A stretch of 64,000 bases of DNA from contig NZ_NEGA01000005.1 in the NCBI RefSeq assembly GCF_002135315.1, forward strand, positions 62,001-126,000, read 5' to 3'. The translations under genes were made by a program, and so were the position numbers. The stretch comes from Acinetobacter sp. ANC 3903. GTDB lineage: Bacteria > Pseudomonadota > Gammaproteobacteria > Pseudomonadales > Moraxellaceae. Below the pieces are notes generated by a model that did no database searches, was not told where the DNA came from, and saw only the letters and a program-made list of their open reading frames with translations. Below, piece by piece: positions 53,617 through 63,765 of the stretch (its first letter is position 1; each line of letters opens with the position of its first letter).

Positions 53617-54039
53617 ATGGCGTATCGTCAGCAATCTGTAACGCTTGATCTGGACACTGATGTCACCCATCAATGTGGCTTGCATTACACACGTGATGAA
53701 CATCTGATTGGTATTATTGAATTTAATAAACCAAGTTACATACTTAAATGGGGTGATCTGGAATATTTCCGCCGTCGTACCGAAGAATTTTCGGTGATGC
53801 CTTTCCCCGAATGCATCAATGCCATGGTGATCGACATTCGTAATATTGCGCCTTTTTTAGACAATGAAGTGCCGATTATTCCTTGGCGCTTGCTGGAAGA
53901 AGAGTGCCCGATCCGTCTGGTGGTTCCGCAAGACCGTCTTGAACATTATTCAGGTCTGTTTGAACCGACCTGGCTCACCAGCGATGTAGAAACGGCCATT
54001 CAAGAAATTCGTGAATATATTGATATGTTTGTGCATTAA
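53617..54039 (+). CDS. Hypothetical protein, 140 residues
   Basis: Not recognised. A compact acidic soluble protein starting MAYRQQSVTLDLDTDVTHQCGLHYTRDE. Its core alternates strands and helices (YILKWGDLEYFRRRTEEFSV, then AMVIDIRNIAPFLDNEVPIIPWRLLEEECPIRLVV). It lacks membrane segments. The ATG at 53602 is the alternative start; neither has a strong ribosome site. It is followed by a clean bidirectional terminator and stands alone. It looks conserved in Acinetobacter-type chromosomes, but that is memory-level only. Confidence 0.65.
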   Translation: MAYRQQSVTLDLDTDVTHQCGLHYTRDEHLIGIIEFNKPSYILKWGDLEYFRRRTEEFSVMPFPECINAMVIDIRNIAPFLDNEVPIIPWRLLEEECPIRLVVPQDRLEHYSGLFEPTWLTSDVETAIQEIREYIDMFVH

Positions 54040-54051
54040 AAGATGAACAAT

Positions 54052-54078
54052 AAAAAACCTCCGCAGTGGAGGTTTTTT
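54052..54078. terminator. Bidirectional terminator after the 140-residue gene
   Basis: AAAAAACCTCC and GGAGGTTTTTT pair across a 5-nt loop with runs on both sides. Confidence 0.85.
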
Positions 54079-54090
54079 GTGCCTTGTATT

Positions 54091-54203
54091 TCCTCCCTTT
54101 CTTAAAAGGAGGTTGGGAGGGATTAATTTTTAGATGATTTACATCCGATTGAATCCCGCCCTTGCGAAGCAGTGCTTCTCACCTTTAAAAAGGGAGGAAC
54201 TCT
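54091..54203. repeat. Dispersed intergenic repeat, copy 2
   Basis: Inverted copy of the element in the pcaJ-pcaF gap. The core cttgcgaagcagtgcttctc at 54161-54180 is the exact complement of 5141-5160, and aligned AAAGGGAGGA and AATCCC flanks extend it to about 45 nt. It also contains CCTCCCTTT/AAAAGGAGG pairing. Confidence 0.6.
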
Positions 54204-54211
54204 AAATGCTC

Positions 54212-54973
54212 TTACCAATAATTCTCTACTGCAATATTGCCTTCACCACGACGGTTCATCTTCAGACCACGTGCTTTTAATGCTTCTTTGGTATCTTCTA
54301 CCATTTGTGGGTTGCCACACAGCATCACATGGCTGGTTTCAACATTCAATTGTAGTCCCACCGCTTTTTCCAGTTCCCCATTTTCAATCAGCACAGGCAA
54401 GCGGTCATGTAACGCTGCATTGGGATCTCGGGTGATAATCGGTACGAATTGAAAGCCGCTATGCCCTTCACCAAAGGTTTCTGCAATTTCCTGAATACGC
54501 TCTACATAAGCCAGTTCAGCTTCTGTTCTGACACTATAGACCAAGTGGATATTTTTATATTTAGACCAGGTTTCAAAGTCTTGTAGCATGGAAATAAAAG
54601 GTGCCAAGCCTGTACCTGTAGCCAACAGCCATAAATCCTGCGGTAACGGCAGTTGATAACGTGCCAGGGTTAAAAAGCCATAGGGAATTTTTTCCAGGTA
54701 CAGCTCATCACCTACTTTGAGATGTTGCAAATTCGAGGTAAACGCGCCTTCGGGTACCACAATTGAGAAAAATTCCAGCGTTTCATCAAATGGTGATGAC
54801 ACTACAGAATAAGCCCGAACCACCAGCTCATCACCCACTTTTAAGCCAATACGTGCAAACTGTCCGGCGGTAAATTTGAAATGCGCAGGTCGTGTCATGG
54901 TAAAACTGAATAAGGTATTGGTCCAACGATGTACAGATAAGACTTTTTCTAAGCTAAATTTTTCAATTGACAT
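54212..54973 (-). CDS. fpr: Ferredoxin/flavodoxin-NADP reductase
   Basis: A 253-residue FAD enzyme that exchanges electrons between NADPH and ferredoxin or flavodoxin. The FAD motif is RAYSVVSSPFDETLEFF (about residues 48-64) and the NADPH motif is ATGTGLAPFISMLQD. The C-terminus NIAVENYW ends in an aromatic residue stacking on the flavin. I start it at MSIEKFSLEKVLSV (54973). It is divergent from a LysR regulator, an arrangement known for fpr and finR in Pseudomonas, where fpr is induced by oxidative stress. Confidence 0.9.
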   Translation of the reverse strand: MSIEKFSLEKVLSVHRWTNTLFSFTMTRPAHFKFTAGQFARIGLKVGDELVVRAYSVVSSPFDETLEFFSIVVPEGAFTSNLQHLKVGDELYLEKIPYGFLTLARYQLPLPQDLWLLATGTGLAPFISMLQDFETWSKYKNIHLVYSVRTEAELAYVERIQEIAETFGEGHSGFQFVPIITRDPNAALHDRLPVLIENGELEKAVGLQLNVETSHVMLCGNPQMVEDTKEALKARGLKMNRRGEGNIAVENYW

Positions 54974-55058
54974 GATTTCAACGTGGCATGAAAGACTGTG
55001 CTCATGGTAGCATGACCACATAATTTATTAATATTTTTTAAATGTTAAGGCTCTATTC

Positions 55059-55943
55059 ATGCGCATGACTTTACGCCAGTTGGCTGTTTTTGTAGCAGTC
55101 GCACAAGAAGGCACAGTAACCAAGGCCAGTGATGCCGTCAAGCTCACGCAAAGTGCTGCAAGTATGGCTTTAGCAGACTTGGAAGATGGCTTAGGTGCTC
55201 CACTGTTTGACCGTCTCGGTAAACGTCTACAACTCAATGATTTAGGCCGTTTTTTACTCCCGCAAGCTCTGGAAATTTTAGGTCGTTGCGACGCTTTTGA
55301 ACAGGCTGCCAAAGGTGAATTGCAAAGTATTGACCTGCGCTTGGGTGCAACATTGACTATCAGTGATTATCTGATGCCCGACCTGATGGCTGACTTTCTC
55401 CAGATCCAGCCGCAAGCACATTTACAGTTGCAAGTGGGTAATACCCGGCAGATGATTGAAGCCGTGAACCAGTTCCAGCTTGATTTAGCCTTGATTGAGG
55501 GTTCATGTCATCTACCACAATTACAGTGTATCCACTGGCGTGACGATGAACTTGCGGTGTGTTGTGCACCGGATCATCCGCTGGCGCAACTTGGACGTCC
55601 ATTAACCTCTGCGGACTTCGAGGCAGTAGGTGTAGAGTGGATTTTACGTGAAGAAGGTTCAGGTACCCGTGAAGTTTTTGATAATGCCATTCTCAAAGAT
55701 TTACCGGATGCCAATATCCGATTAACCCTCGGTCATAATGAAGCCATTCTTAAAATTGTCGCTGGTGGTCTGGGAATGTCCTGTATTTCTAAACTCGCCA
55801 TTGAACCTTTACGTGAAAAAGGTCAGCTGGTCATTTTAGAAACGCCTTTCTGGCAACTGACCCGTCCTTTATTCATGTTAGTGCATCGTCAAAAATATCA
55901 GGGTCCGGGTTTAAAAGCCTTTATGAAATTCTGCGAAGAATAA
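55059..55943 (+). CDS. LysR-family regulator divergent from fpr (FinR-like)
   Basis: A 294-residue LysR protein. The HTH is in TLRQLAVFVAVAQEGTVTKASDAVKLTQSAASMALADLEDGLGAPLFDRLGKRLQLN, and a type-2 periplasmic binding fold follows. In Pseudomonas putida FinR, encoded divergently from fpr, activates fpr under superoxide stress and this gene has the same place. The shared intergenic region of 85 nt is short. I have not assigned a symbol because the similarity is by position. It ends at a terminator shared with the next gene. Confidence 0.85.
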   Translation: MRMTLRQLAVFVAVAQEGTVTKASDAVKLTQSAASMALADLEDGLGAPLFDRLGKRLQLNDLGRFLLPQALEILGRCDAFEQAAKGELQSIDLRLGATLTISDYLMPDLMADFLQIQPQAHLQLQVGNTRQMIEAVNQFQLDLALIEGSCHLPQLQCIHWRDDELAVCCAPDHPLAQLGRPLTSADFEAVGVEWILREEGSGTREVFDNAILKDLPDANIRLTLGHNEAILKIVAGGLGMSCISKLAIEPLREKGQLVILETPFWQLTRPLFMLVHRQKYQGPGLKAFMKFCEE

Positions 55944-55954
55944 TTTAAAGTCAT

Positions 55955-55980
55955 AAAAAAGCGCCAAATGGCGCTTTTTT
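55955..55980. terminator. Bidirectional terminator between the LysR gene and the excalibur gene
   Basis: AAAAAAGCGCC, an AAAT loop and GGCGCTTTTTT pair perfectly; the last bases overlap the stop of the minus-strand gene. Confidence 0.85.
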
Positions 55981-56712
55981 TAGCGTCCGAATTGGCGCTC
56001 GCAAGGCTCACCATCATTATTACCATCCATTTGTGTACCTGGACAATTTCTTAAGAAGAATAATGCTTCTTCATAAGAACTCATTTGTGAACAATGCGTT
56101 CGTCCATCACATTTAAATTGTGTGGTTGCCAGCCTCACTCCATTTTGCTGATCAATACTGGCACTGATTTTTTCTGAACGCGGTTTATTGGTATTGTAAG
56201 TTTCAGCAGCTAGATTACGCTGCCCCTGCTCCGATAAAATCGCTTCTGGTAAATCTCCCAGTGCTTCTCGCTGTTGCGACACAATACGCCGTTGCTCCAT
56301 GATCAACTGTTGTGCTTTCAGCTGCTCTGCAGTGCGATAATCCTGATATTTTCCATAGCCCATCACAGCTCCCACCGCCATGATGATCAATGCAATGCCG
56401 GTCAAGATTTTGCCTGTTTTGTCCACCTTTATGATAACGTGGCGAAGTAGTCGATTTTTTGCTACCCGATGGCTTGGCGGCTATGCGATCTATTGAAACA
56501 GATTGTATGTCCAGTCGCACAATACGATCGGCTTTGAATTTACCGTCATCTTCGGCAATAATAAATTTAAAGTTCTCACCGACTTTAGGTTCGATACTGC
56601 TATTTGGTACATCCTGAATGTGAAAGAACACGTCTTTCACGTCCCCATCCACTGCTATAAATCCAAAACCACGCGTAGCGTTATAGGTTTTGACTTTCCC
56701 CTGAATAAACAT
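55980..56712 (-). pseudogene. Cold-shock plus excalibur domain protein, split by a frameshift
   Basis: Two minus-strand frames together make one known architecture. The upstream frame (from ATG 56712) encodes a cold-shock domain (MFIQGKVKTYNATRGFGFI, then DVFFHIQDVP), then SKKSTTSPRYHKGG, and continues out of frame. The downstream frame encodes a TM helix (KTGKILTGIALIIMAVGAVMGYG) and an excalibur calcium-binding domain (CDGRTHCSQMSSYEEALFFLRNC, DGNNDGEPCE). The frames differ by one base. Joining at 56418-56426, where a C in GGACAAAACAGG seems extra, gives GGKTGKILTG. A GTG at 56426 could start the second part alone. It may be a true pseudogene, a sequencing error or a programmed shift. Confidence 0.65.
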
Positions 56713-56751
56713 AAGATACTCTTTTTCATTTATATTTTTTCTTATTATAAT

Positions 56752-56778
56752 AAAAAAGAGACTAAAAAGTCTCTTTTC
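56752..56778 (-). terminator. Terminator of the second cold-shock gene
   Basis: AAAAAGAGACT and AGTCTCTTTT pair over an AAAA loop, immediately after the cold-shock gene at 56800. Confidence 0.75.
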
Positions 56779-56799
56779 CATTCAGATCATTTGCAATGA

Positions 56800-57093
56800 T
56801 CAGCGTTTAAAGTTAGACAGCAAAGCTGAAGTAATCGACTTGTTATGTGCTGCCACTTTAGATTTTTTAGCTTTCGCAGAATTGTCTTCGACACGCTCAA
56901 TTTTAACAGCTTTATATTTATCGCCATTTTGAACAACATTGAACTTCACGCGTTCGTTACGTTTCGGTTCACCATCAGCAGCTGGGAAATCTGAAATATG
57001 GAAGAATACGTCACCTTCTTCTGACCCAATAAAACCGAACCCTTTTGCAGCGTCGTATTGCTTTACTTTGCCCTGATACAATTCATCTTTCAT
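56800..57093 (-). CDS. Cold-shock domain protein with a C-terminal basic extension
   Basis: A 97-residue nucleic-acid chaperone of the CspA family. RNP1-like KGFGFIGSEEG and RNP2-like VFFHISDF are present in the first 35 residues. A basic tail (NSAKAKKSKVAAHNKSITSALLSNFKR) extends beyond the usual 70 residues. It is the paralogue of the neighbouring split gene, whose first part starts the same way. It probably melts RNA structures at low temperature or in stress. Confidence 0.88.
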   Translation of the reverse strand: MKDELYQGKVKQYDAAKGFGFIGSEEGDVFFHISDFPAADGEPKRNERVKFNVVQNGDKYKAVKIERVEDNSAKAKKSKVAAHNKSITSALLSNFKR

Positions 57094-57132
57094 GTTTCTG
57101 TCCTATTCTAAAAATCCATATCTACAGTATAT

Positions 57133-57161
57133 AAAAAAGAGGCTGTATCAGCCTCTTTTTT
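57133..57161 (-). terminator. Terminator of upp
   Basis: AAAAAAGAGGCT and AGCCTCTTTTTT pair perfectly over a 5-nt loop, 16 nt after the upp stop. Confidence 0.88.
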
Positions 57162-57176
57162 TGGTTCTTTCAAAAA

Positions 57177-57812
57177 TTAGTCTTTTTGAACTGAACCAAA
57201 GATTTTATCACCGGCATCGCCAAGACCTGGAACGATATAACCGTTTTTATTTAAACCATCATCAATAGATGCGGTGAAAATTGTCACGTCCGGGTGTTTT
57301 TCTTCTACTTTCTTAATCCCTTCTGGCGCAGCAACCAGAACCATCACGCGGATATCTTTACAGCCGCTGGCTTTTAATACATCAATAGCTGCAACCAATG
57401 AAGAACCGGTGGCCAACATTGGATCAATAATCATCGCCAAACGGTTTTGTACGTCTGGTACCAGTTTTTTATAGTAAGTACGTGCTTGCAAGGTTTCTTC
57501 ATCACGCTCAAGACCCAGTACCGATACTTTGGCACTTGGAATCAGGTTTAAAAAACCATCTAACATGCCAATACCGGCACGCAGAATTGGCACAACGGTA
57601 ATTTTTTTGCCCGCAATACGGTCTACAGTTACTTTGCCATTCCAGCCATCAATTTCATGCTCACACATCGGTAAGTCTTTGGTTGCTTCATAAGTAAGCA
57701 GCATGGTGACTTCTTGAGCAAGTTCGCGGAAGTTTTTTGTACTAATGTCTGCACGGCGTAGCAAACCAAGTTTATGTCGGATAAGCGGATGACGAATTTC
57801 ATGAATAGCCAC
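57177..57812 (-). CDS. upp: Uracil phosphoribosyltransferase
   Basis: Salvages uracil to UMP with PRPP in the cytoplasm. It is a 211-residue type I PRTase with the PRPP motif [22 protein letters not shown] and the uracil-binding C-terminal loop [15 protein letters not shown]. The start [19 protein letters not shown] is typical. It is single, between its own terminator and the nuo operon, which ends 123 nt away. Confidence 0.96.
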   Translation of the reverse strand: MAIHEIRHPLIRHKLGLLRRADISTKNFRELAQEVTMLLTYEATKDLPMCEHEIDGWNGKVTVDRIAGKKITVVPILRAGIGMLDGFLNLIPSAKVSVLGLERDEETLQARTYYKKLVPDVQNRLAMIIDPMLATGSSLVAAIDVLKASGCKDIRVMVLVAAPEGIKKVEEKHPDVTIFTASIDDGLNKNGYIVPGLGDAGDKIFGSVQKD

Positions 57813-57880
57813 GGGAGAACACCTAAAAGATGAGATAAAAATTTCGACTATTATAAATGTTTTTTATATCTCTTATAAAC

Positions 57881-57909
57881 AAAAAGCCCCCTAACTAAGG
57901 AGGCTTTTT
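57881..57909 (-). terminator. Terminator of the nuo operon
   Basis: AAAAAGCCCCCT and AGGAGGCTTTTT pair with one mismatch. It lies 26 nt beyond the nuoN stop. Confidence 0.8.
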
Positions 57910-57934
57910 GCTAAAAACTTATAGTTTTTTTAGA

Positions 57935-59428
57935 TTAGTGTTGAGACAGCATGAAATGTAATGGAGATAAAATCTCGGCTTGGAGCGCTAACTTGATGAG
58001 TGGATCTGGGTAAACACCAATAACCAATACAGCAAGTGCCGCAGCCAACACCATAATACCACCCACTTTTTGACCCCAATGTTTATCGGCATCAATACGT
58101 GGGGTATCCGGTGGAGTCATGTACATCACCACCATCACACGCAGGTAGTAGTACAAGCCAATACCAGAACCAACAACGATCATTGCAGCAAGGAACCAGT
58201 GCTGAGTTGTTACCGCAGCCATTACCACCAGGAACTTACCAATGAAGCCCGCAGTCAATGGAATACCTGCAAGAGATAACATCATCACAGTCAAGGTTGC
58301 AGTAAGCACTGGACGACGCCAGAACAAACCACGGTAATCTGCAAGGCTTTGTGCTTCATCCACATTGTTAAACGGACTAGACATTAACGCTACAACACCG
58401 AAGGCACCAATCGTAGTCAACACATAAGTGATTACGTATACCGACACGTTACCCAAGCTTGCGTAAGTCATGCTGATTAAACCAATCAACAAATAACCAA
58501 AGTGTGCAATTGAAGAATAACCCAGAATACGTTTCAAGTTCACTTGACGCACTGCAAGGAAGTTACCCACCAAGATAGAAAGCACCGCAATAATCGTGAT
58601 GATGGTTACGATTGACTCTACTAGGATTGCACCTGAAGTCAGTAAATAACGTACGAACAAGCCAATGGTCGCTACCTTGGCAACAGTTGCCAGGAATGTA
58701 GCGATTGGTGCTGGTGCACCTGCATAAACGTCTGGTGTCCATTTGTGGAATGGTGCAAGAGACAATTTAAATGCAACGGCAAACACGATTAAGCCTAGAC
58801 CTAAAATCACCATTGGCTGTTTGATGGCTTGCATCAATGCCTGAACGTTGTCATAGAAAGATAACGAGCCGGTATATGCATAAATATATGCCATACCCAT
58901 CAACAACATTGCAGAAGCCGTTGCTGAAAGCACCAGGTATTTAATACCCGCTTCTAAAGATTGCGAACGCTGATGTGTATAAGCCAACAGGCCGTATACA
59001 GGAATCGACATCAGCTCAAGGCTAATGAAGAACGCTGCATAGTGAGAGCTTGCCACCATGAGCATTGCACCCGCTACCGAACACAACATCAAGATGTAAA
59101 GTTCTTCACGGTTATCTTTATAGCTTTCAATATAAGCATGTGACAAGGTACAGCAAGCCAGTGCAGCAACCAGAATCACCAATTGATAAAGCAAGGTAAA
59201 TGGATCAACCATAAACATGCCCATCACGTTCGACGGTGCAAAAGCACCACCGAACATCGCAATCAGGACGTATGCTGCAGCAAGGTTTAAACCGACTACA
59301 GAGGCTGTTGCAATTAAATTATGGTTACGTTTAATTGCAATAAGAAGCATCACTACGATCGCAGTTAAAGCCACGATCATCACAGGAGCTAATGGCATAA
59401 GCTCAGAAAATGACATTGTGAAGTTCAT
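57935..59428 (-). CDS. nuoN: NADH-quinone oxidoreductase subunit N
   Basis: Antiporter-like proton-pumping membrane subunit of respiratory complex I, 497 residues with about 14 helices. Key charged positions are in SLELMSIPVYGLLAY (Glu) and the lysine of AFKLSLAPFHKWTPDVYAGAP. It is the last gene of the nuo operon and follows nuoM by 3 nt. Confidence 0.95.
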   Translation of the reverse strand: MNFTMSFSELMPLAPVMIVALTAIVVMLLIAIKRNHNLIATASVVGLNLAAAYVLIAMFGGAFAPSNVMGMFMVDPFTLLYQLVILVAALACCTLSHAYIESYKDNREELYILMLCSVAGAMLMVASSHYAAFFISLELMSIPVYGLLAYTHQRSQSLEAGIKYLVLSATASAMLLMGMAYIYAYTGSLSFYDNVQALMQAIKQPMVILGLGLIVFAVAFKLSLAPFHKWTPDVYAGAPAPIATFLATVAKVATIGLFVRYLLTSGAILVESIVTIITIIAVLSILVGNFLAVRQVNLKRILGYSSIAHFGYLLIGLISMTYASLGNVSVYVITYVLTTIGAFGVVALMSSPFNNVDEAQSLADYRGLFWRRPVLTATLTVMMLSLAGIPLTAGFIGKFLVVMAAVTTQHWFLAAMIVVGSGIGLYYYLRVMVVMYMTPPDTPRIDADKHWGQKVGGIMVLAAALAVLVIGVYPDPLIKLALQAEILSPLHFMLSQH

Positions 59429-59431
59429 GGC

Positions 59432-61042
59432 TTATTGGATCTCCACATTTTGTTGAGATACGACTTGTTGAGTCGCATCGACAACTTCTTGAACTGGGAT
59501 ATAGCTGTTTGCTAACCACGCCATGCTTGAATTTGAAATATCAAGGAAGCTTTGTGGGTAGATACCGAGCCATAGTAGACCAAAAGCACACACTAACAAA
59601 ATAACAATTTCACGCGCATTCAAGTCTTTCAATGGGTTTGTATTATGTTGTTTTTGCTCTTCATTTGGCGTACCAAACAATGCTTTGTGAATCAGGATCA
59701 AGCCGTAAAGACCTGCCAACACCAAGCTGATTGCTGCCACAATGGTGTAGGTTGGGAATTTACCGAATGAACCCATAAGAATCAGGAATTCACCAATAAA
59801 GTTACCTAAACCTGGAATACCGACAAGTGCTGCAACAAAGAACATCAAGAAGAATGAAAGGTATTGGAACTGACCACGCATACCGCCCATTAAACGTAAA
59901 TCACGTGTATGTAAACGCTCATACACTTGACCACACATAATGAACAATGCAGCAGATGAAATACCATGTGCCAGCATCATGATCATTAAGCCTTGGAAAG
60001 TCAAAATATTACCCGCGTAAAGTGCAAGTAATACAAAGCCCATGTGCGAAATAGATGTATACGCAAGCAAACGTTTCATATCGGTTTGCTGGAAAGCACA
60101 CCAAGCGCCGTAGAACACACCAATTAAACCAAAGATGATGGCAATGTCTGCAAACTGTGCAGATGCTGCCGGGAAGAACGGCATAACAAAACGCAGCAAA
60201 CCGTATGCAGCTGTTTTAATCAAAATACCGGCCAAGTCAACAGAACCAGCTGTCGGAGCTTGAGCATGTGCATCTGGTAACCAGCCATGCAATGGAAACA
60301 CTGGAAGTTTTACAGCGAAACCAATGAACATACAGATCATCAAGGCATAAGCCACTGATGGCAATTGTGCATCCAGGGTATTCGCCACACCTAACAGGTA
60401 GTTGTAATCGAAACCGATCATACCGGTCATCATGTAACCGTAGACCACCAGACCCAGGATACCGATCAGCATGATCAGGCCTGCAACCTGCGTATAGATG
60501 AAGAATTTGGTTGCTGCGTAAACACGTGACTTACCGTCTGCTCCCTTATGACCCCATAACGCAATCAGGAAGTAGATTGGTACCAGCATCATCTCCCAGA
60601 AGAAGAAGAACAGGAACAGGTCAATCGCCAGGAATACACCGATTACCCCACCTAAAGACCATAAAAGGTTCAGGTGGAAGAAACCAACATTCTTTTGAAT
60701 CTCACCCCATGAACAGCCCACTGCAAGTACACCGAGTAATGCAGTCAAGCCAACCATAAGAAGTGAAAGACCATCCACCGCAAGGTGAATGTTAATGCCG
60801 AGGGTTGAAATCCACGGCAACATGAATTCGGCAGCCCAAGTTGGAACTTTTGCGCCGAGTTCATAGTTATAAGTACCCGAATTCCAAAGCGCAACGGTTA
60901 GGCCCAAAGTAATGAGCATACCGAATAGCGCAATGTAACGTGGTAATTTGTCGTTGAACTTGTCAACTAACCAGCAAATAAAACCTGCAATGAACGGTAC
61001 GAGGATCAGCGCGGGTAAAATCCAGTTGTTTGTGATTTCCAT
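59432..61042 (-). CDS. nuoM: NADH-quinone oxidoreductase subunit M
   Basis: Antiporter-like complex I membrane subunit, 536 residues. The proton-path Glu is in FFWEMMLVPIYFLIALWG and the Lys is in GFAVKLPVFPLHGWLPDAHAQAPT. Its stop is 3 nt before nuoN, and it begins right after nuoL. Confidence 0.95.
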   Translation of the reverse strand: MEITNNWILPALILVPFIAGFICWLVDKFNDKLPRYIALFGMLITLGLTVALWNSGTYNYELGAKVPTWAAEFMLPWISTLGINIHLAVDGLSLLMVGLTALLGVLAVGCSWGEIQKNVGFFHLNLLWSLGGVIGVFLAIDLFLFFFFWEMMLVPIYFLIALWGHKGADGKSRVYAATKFFIYTQVAGLIMLIGILGLVVYGYMMTGMIGFDYNYLLGVANTLDAQLPSVAYALMICMFIGFAVKLPVFPLHGWLPDAHAQAPTAGSVDLAGILIKTAAYGLLRFVMPFFPAASAQFADIAIIFGLIGVFYGAWCAFQQTDMKRLLAYTSISHMGFVLLALYAGNILTFQGLMIMMLAHGISSAALFIMCGQVYERLHTRDLRLMGGMRGQFQYLSFFLMFFVAALVGIPGLGNFIGEFLILMGSFGKFPTYTIVAAISLVLAGLYGLILIHKALFGTPNEEQKQHNTNPLKDLNAREIVILLVCAFGLLWLGIYPQSFLDISNSSMAWLANSYIPVQEVVDATQQVVSQQNVEIQ

Positions 61043-61043
61043 C

Positions 61044-62939
61044 TTATTTCCCCACTACCTGAATCACGATCAGGATCATCAGTAACACCACTACACCGAG
61101 TGACATACTTGATGCGTATTCACGCAATGAACCTGTTTGACGTGAGCTGGTGAAGCTATGGCCACCTTTCACAATGGCAGGAAGCACTAACCACAAGCCA
61201 TCAATCGGATCACGACCTAAAATTTTCGCGATAAGCAAATATGGTTTCACAAATACGATGTTATACAAGGCATCGAAACCAAGTGCATTACGGCAGATAT
61301 TAGCAAGACCAGCACCGAATGAAGTACAGGCAAAAGCTTTTACTGCATTATATGCAAAGGCAAATAACACAATACCCACCACCAGACCGGCAAGTGCAAT
61401 ACCTACTGCTGTATATTCGGCACCGTGTACACCTGCTTCAAGCGCTTCAGGAATGACAAAAGCTGGAATATTAGCTTTGGTTAACGCAGCTTCTACTGGT
61501 GCTTTCAAGAAGTAAGCCAGACCAGTTGAAAGTACCGCAAGGATACCCAGCGGAGCCCAATAAGTTGCGCCTTTGATTTCGTGATACGGTGTGTTTTCTT
61601 TGCCAAAGAATACAACCCAGATTAAACGGAATGTATAGATTGAAGTTAAGAATGCACCGGCAACACCTGTCCAGTACAAGCAGTTATATACAGGAAGATT
61701 TGCAATATGGCTTTGTGCCCAAACTGCACCAAGGATGGCATCTTTAGAGAAGAAGCCGATGGTCAAGAATGGAATTGCAGCCAACGCACCGCCACCAATC
61801 GCGAAGCAGGCAAACAAGAATTTGTTATGTTTGAACAAGCCACCCATTTTGAAAATGTTTTGTTCGTGGTGGTAAGCCAGAATCACCGCACCAGAAGACA
61901 AGAATAATAATGCCTTGAAGAATGCGTGTGCAAGCATGTGGAACAGACCAGCCTGGTATGCTTCAGCACCCACAGCCATAAACATATAACCCAGCTGACT
62001 CATGGTTGAGTAAGCCAGAATACGTTTAATGTCGGTTTGAACCAATGCAGCAAAACCAGCAACAATCAATGTTACCGCACCAGTGATCGAGATAAACATC
62101 ATCACTTCTGGTGTCATTTCAAGCACGGAGAACATACGGCAGCACAGGTAAACACCTGCTGTTACCATTGTTGCAGCATGGATCAATGCAGAAACAGGTG
62201 TAGGACCTGCCATCGCATCGGCCAACCATGTTTGTAATGGAATTTGCGCAGATTTACCGGCAGCACCCAAGAACAACATTAATGATGTCCAGATCGCAAG
62301 TGAATGGTCACCCGCTAAAACTTGAGGTGCATTGGCAACGATTGTTCCAATATGCAAAGTACCAAACTGTTGGTAAAGCAAGAACAATGCAATCAGCAAG
62401 AATACGTCACCAATACGGGTTACGGTAAATGCCTTGATTGCCGCAAAACCATTTTCAGGGTTTTGGTAGTAGTAACCAATCAACAGGTAAGAACATAGAC
62501 CTACGCCTTCCCAACCCAAGAACAATAACGCCAGGTTATCGCCAAGAACGAGAAGCAACATGCTTGCTACGAACAGGTTGAAGTAAGAGAAGAAACGTGC
62601 GAAGTCTTCTTCACCGCGCATGTACCATGATGCAAAGATGTGAATCAGGAAACCCACACCGGTGATCATACCGGTCATGAGTAAAGACAGGCCATCTAAA
62701 TGCAAGCTCATGCCCGGTGCAAAACCACCGACATTGAACCAGGTCCAAAGATGTTGAACTTGAGCCACTGAACCATTGCTTACAAAGCCCATGCCGGCAA
62801 TCAGTGCAAATAAAGCAGATAAACCGACTGAACCGACACCAATAATGGCTGCTACATTTTCAGGAAGCTTGTTACGCCCCGCCGCTAAGAGGACAAAACC
62901 AATGAGCGGAAATAATACTGTTAAATATAAATAACTCAT
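61044..62939 (-). CDS. nuoL: NADH-quinone oxidoreductase subunit L
   Basis: Largest antiporter-like complex I membrane subunit, 631 residues, with the Glu in [19 protein letters not shown] and the Lys in [34 protein letters not shown]. The C-terminal lateral helix that ties the pump modules together is present. Its ATG overlaps the nuoK stop. Confidence 0.95.
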   Translation of the reverse strand: MSYLYLTVLFPLIGFVLLAAGRNKLPENVAAIIGVGSVGLSALFALIAGMGFVSNGSVAQVQHLWTWFNVGGFAPGMSLHLDGLSLLMTGMITGVGFLIHIFASWYMRGEEDFARFFSYFNLFVASMLLLVLGDNLALLFLGWEGVGLCSYLLIGYYYQNPENGFAAIKAFTVTRIGDVFLLIALFLLYQQFGTLHIGTIVANAPQVLAGDHSLAIWTSLMLFLGAAGKSAQIPLQTWLADAMAGPTPVSALIHAATMVTAGVYLCCRMFSVLEMTPEVMMFISITGAVTLIVAGFAALVQTDIKRILAYSTMSQLGYMFMAVGAEAYQAGLFHMLAHAFFKALLFLSSGAVILAYHHEQNIFKMGGLFKHNKFLFACFAIGGGALAAIPFLTIGFFSKDAILGAVWAQSHIANLPVYNCLYWTGVAGAFLTSIYTFRLIWVVFFGKENTPYHEIKGATYWAPLGILAVLSTGLAYFLKAPVEAALTKANIPAFVIPEALEAGVHGAEYTAVGIALAGLVVGIVLFAFAYNAVKAFACTSFGAGLANICRNALGFDALYNIVFVKPYLLIAKILGRDPIDGLWLVLPAIVKGGHSFTSSRQTGSLREYASSMSLGVVVLLMILIVIQVVGK

Positions 62940-63244
62940 CCGCGCATCTCACTAGCAGCATCCACATCCAAATGATGGAAGCGATGGTAGAACTGAAGGA
63001 CGATCGCAAGACCAATACAAGCCTCTGCAGCAGCAAGAGTTAAAATCAAGATAAACATAATCTGTCCATCTGGCTGTAACCATGCACTACCCGCCAAAAC
63101 GAACGCAAGCGCAGCTGCGTTCATCATGATTTCAAGGCTCATCAACATAAATAATAGGTTGCGTCGCACCATTACACCGTAAAAACCCAGTGCAAAAAGA
63201 ATGGTTGCAACGATCAAACCATGTTCTAAAGGAATGTTGCCCAT
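62936..63244 (-). CDS. nuoK: NADH-quinone oxidoreductase subunit K
   Basis: A 102-residue three-helix complex I subunit with the conserved glutamates in [13 protein letters not shown] and [17 protein letters not shown]. It overlaps nuoL by 4 nt and nuoJ by 1 nt, so translation is coupled. Confidence 0.95.
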   Translation of the reverse strand: MGNIPLEHGLIVATILFALGFYGVMVRRNLLFMLMSLEIMMNAAALAFVLAGSAWLQPDGQIMFILILTLAAAEACIGLAIVLQFYHRFHHLDVDAASEMRG

Positions 63245-63765
63245 TATTCTTTTTCCTCTTTTGCACTTGGTTCACGTTTACCTAAGTGGAATGCTGCAAC
63301 GAGGGCTGCAAGCAATAACATTGCGGCAACTTCTACCAATAGTAAGTAGTGAGTAAAGAGCGCTGTACCTACAGCTTTAGGTCCCACAACTTGAGTGCCC
63401 ATCACAGGACCTGCGGTTGTGTAATCTGAACCAAGCATCCAGACAAGCACTAAGCCCATCAGGAAACTCATCAATGCTGGATATGCCCATGCAGATGAAG
63501 TCAGCCATTTACGTTCCTGTTCAACCGTATGTTGACCAAGATTCAGCATCATCACCACAAACACGAACAACACCATGATTGCGCCAGCATAAACAATAAT
63601 TTCAAGCGCACCGGCAAATGGCGCGCCCACGATCATGAACATGCCTGCTACAGCAAGCAATGACACGATCAGGCTTAATAAAGCATGTACAGGATTCGCG
63701 TTAGTGACAACACGAACCGTAGATACAATGGCCACGAGTGCCATCAAATAAAATGGCCACATCAT
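63244..63765 (-). CDS. nuoJ: NADH-quinone oxidoreductase subunit J
   Basis: A 173-residue five-helix complex I membrane subunit with the conserved [20 protein letters not shown] block, which contains the pi-bulge Tyr/Gly positions. It overlaps nuoI by 4 nt. Confidence 0.94.
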   Translation of the reverse strand: MMWPFYLMALVAIVSTVRVVTNANPVHALLSLIVSLLAVAGMFMIVGAPFAGALEIIVYAGAIMVLFVFVVMMLNLGQHTVEQERKWLTSSAWAYPALMSFLMGLVLVWMLGSDYTTAGPVMGTQVVGPKAVGTALFTHYLLLVEVAAMLLLAALVAAFHLGKREPSAKEEKE

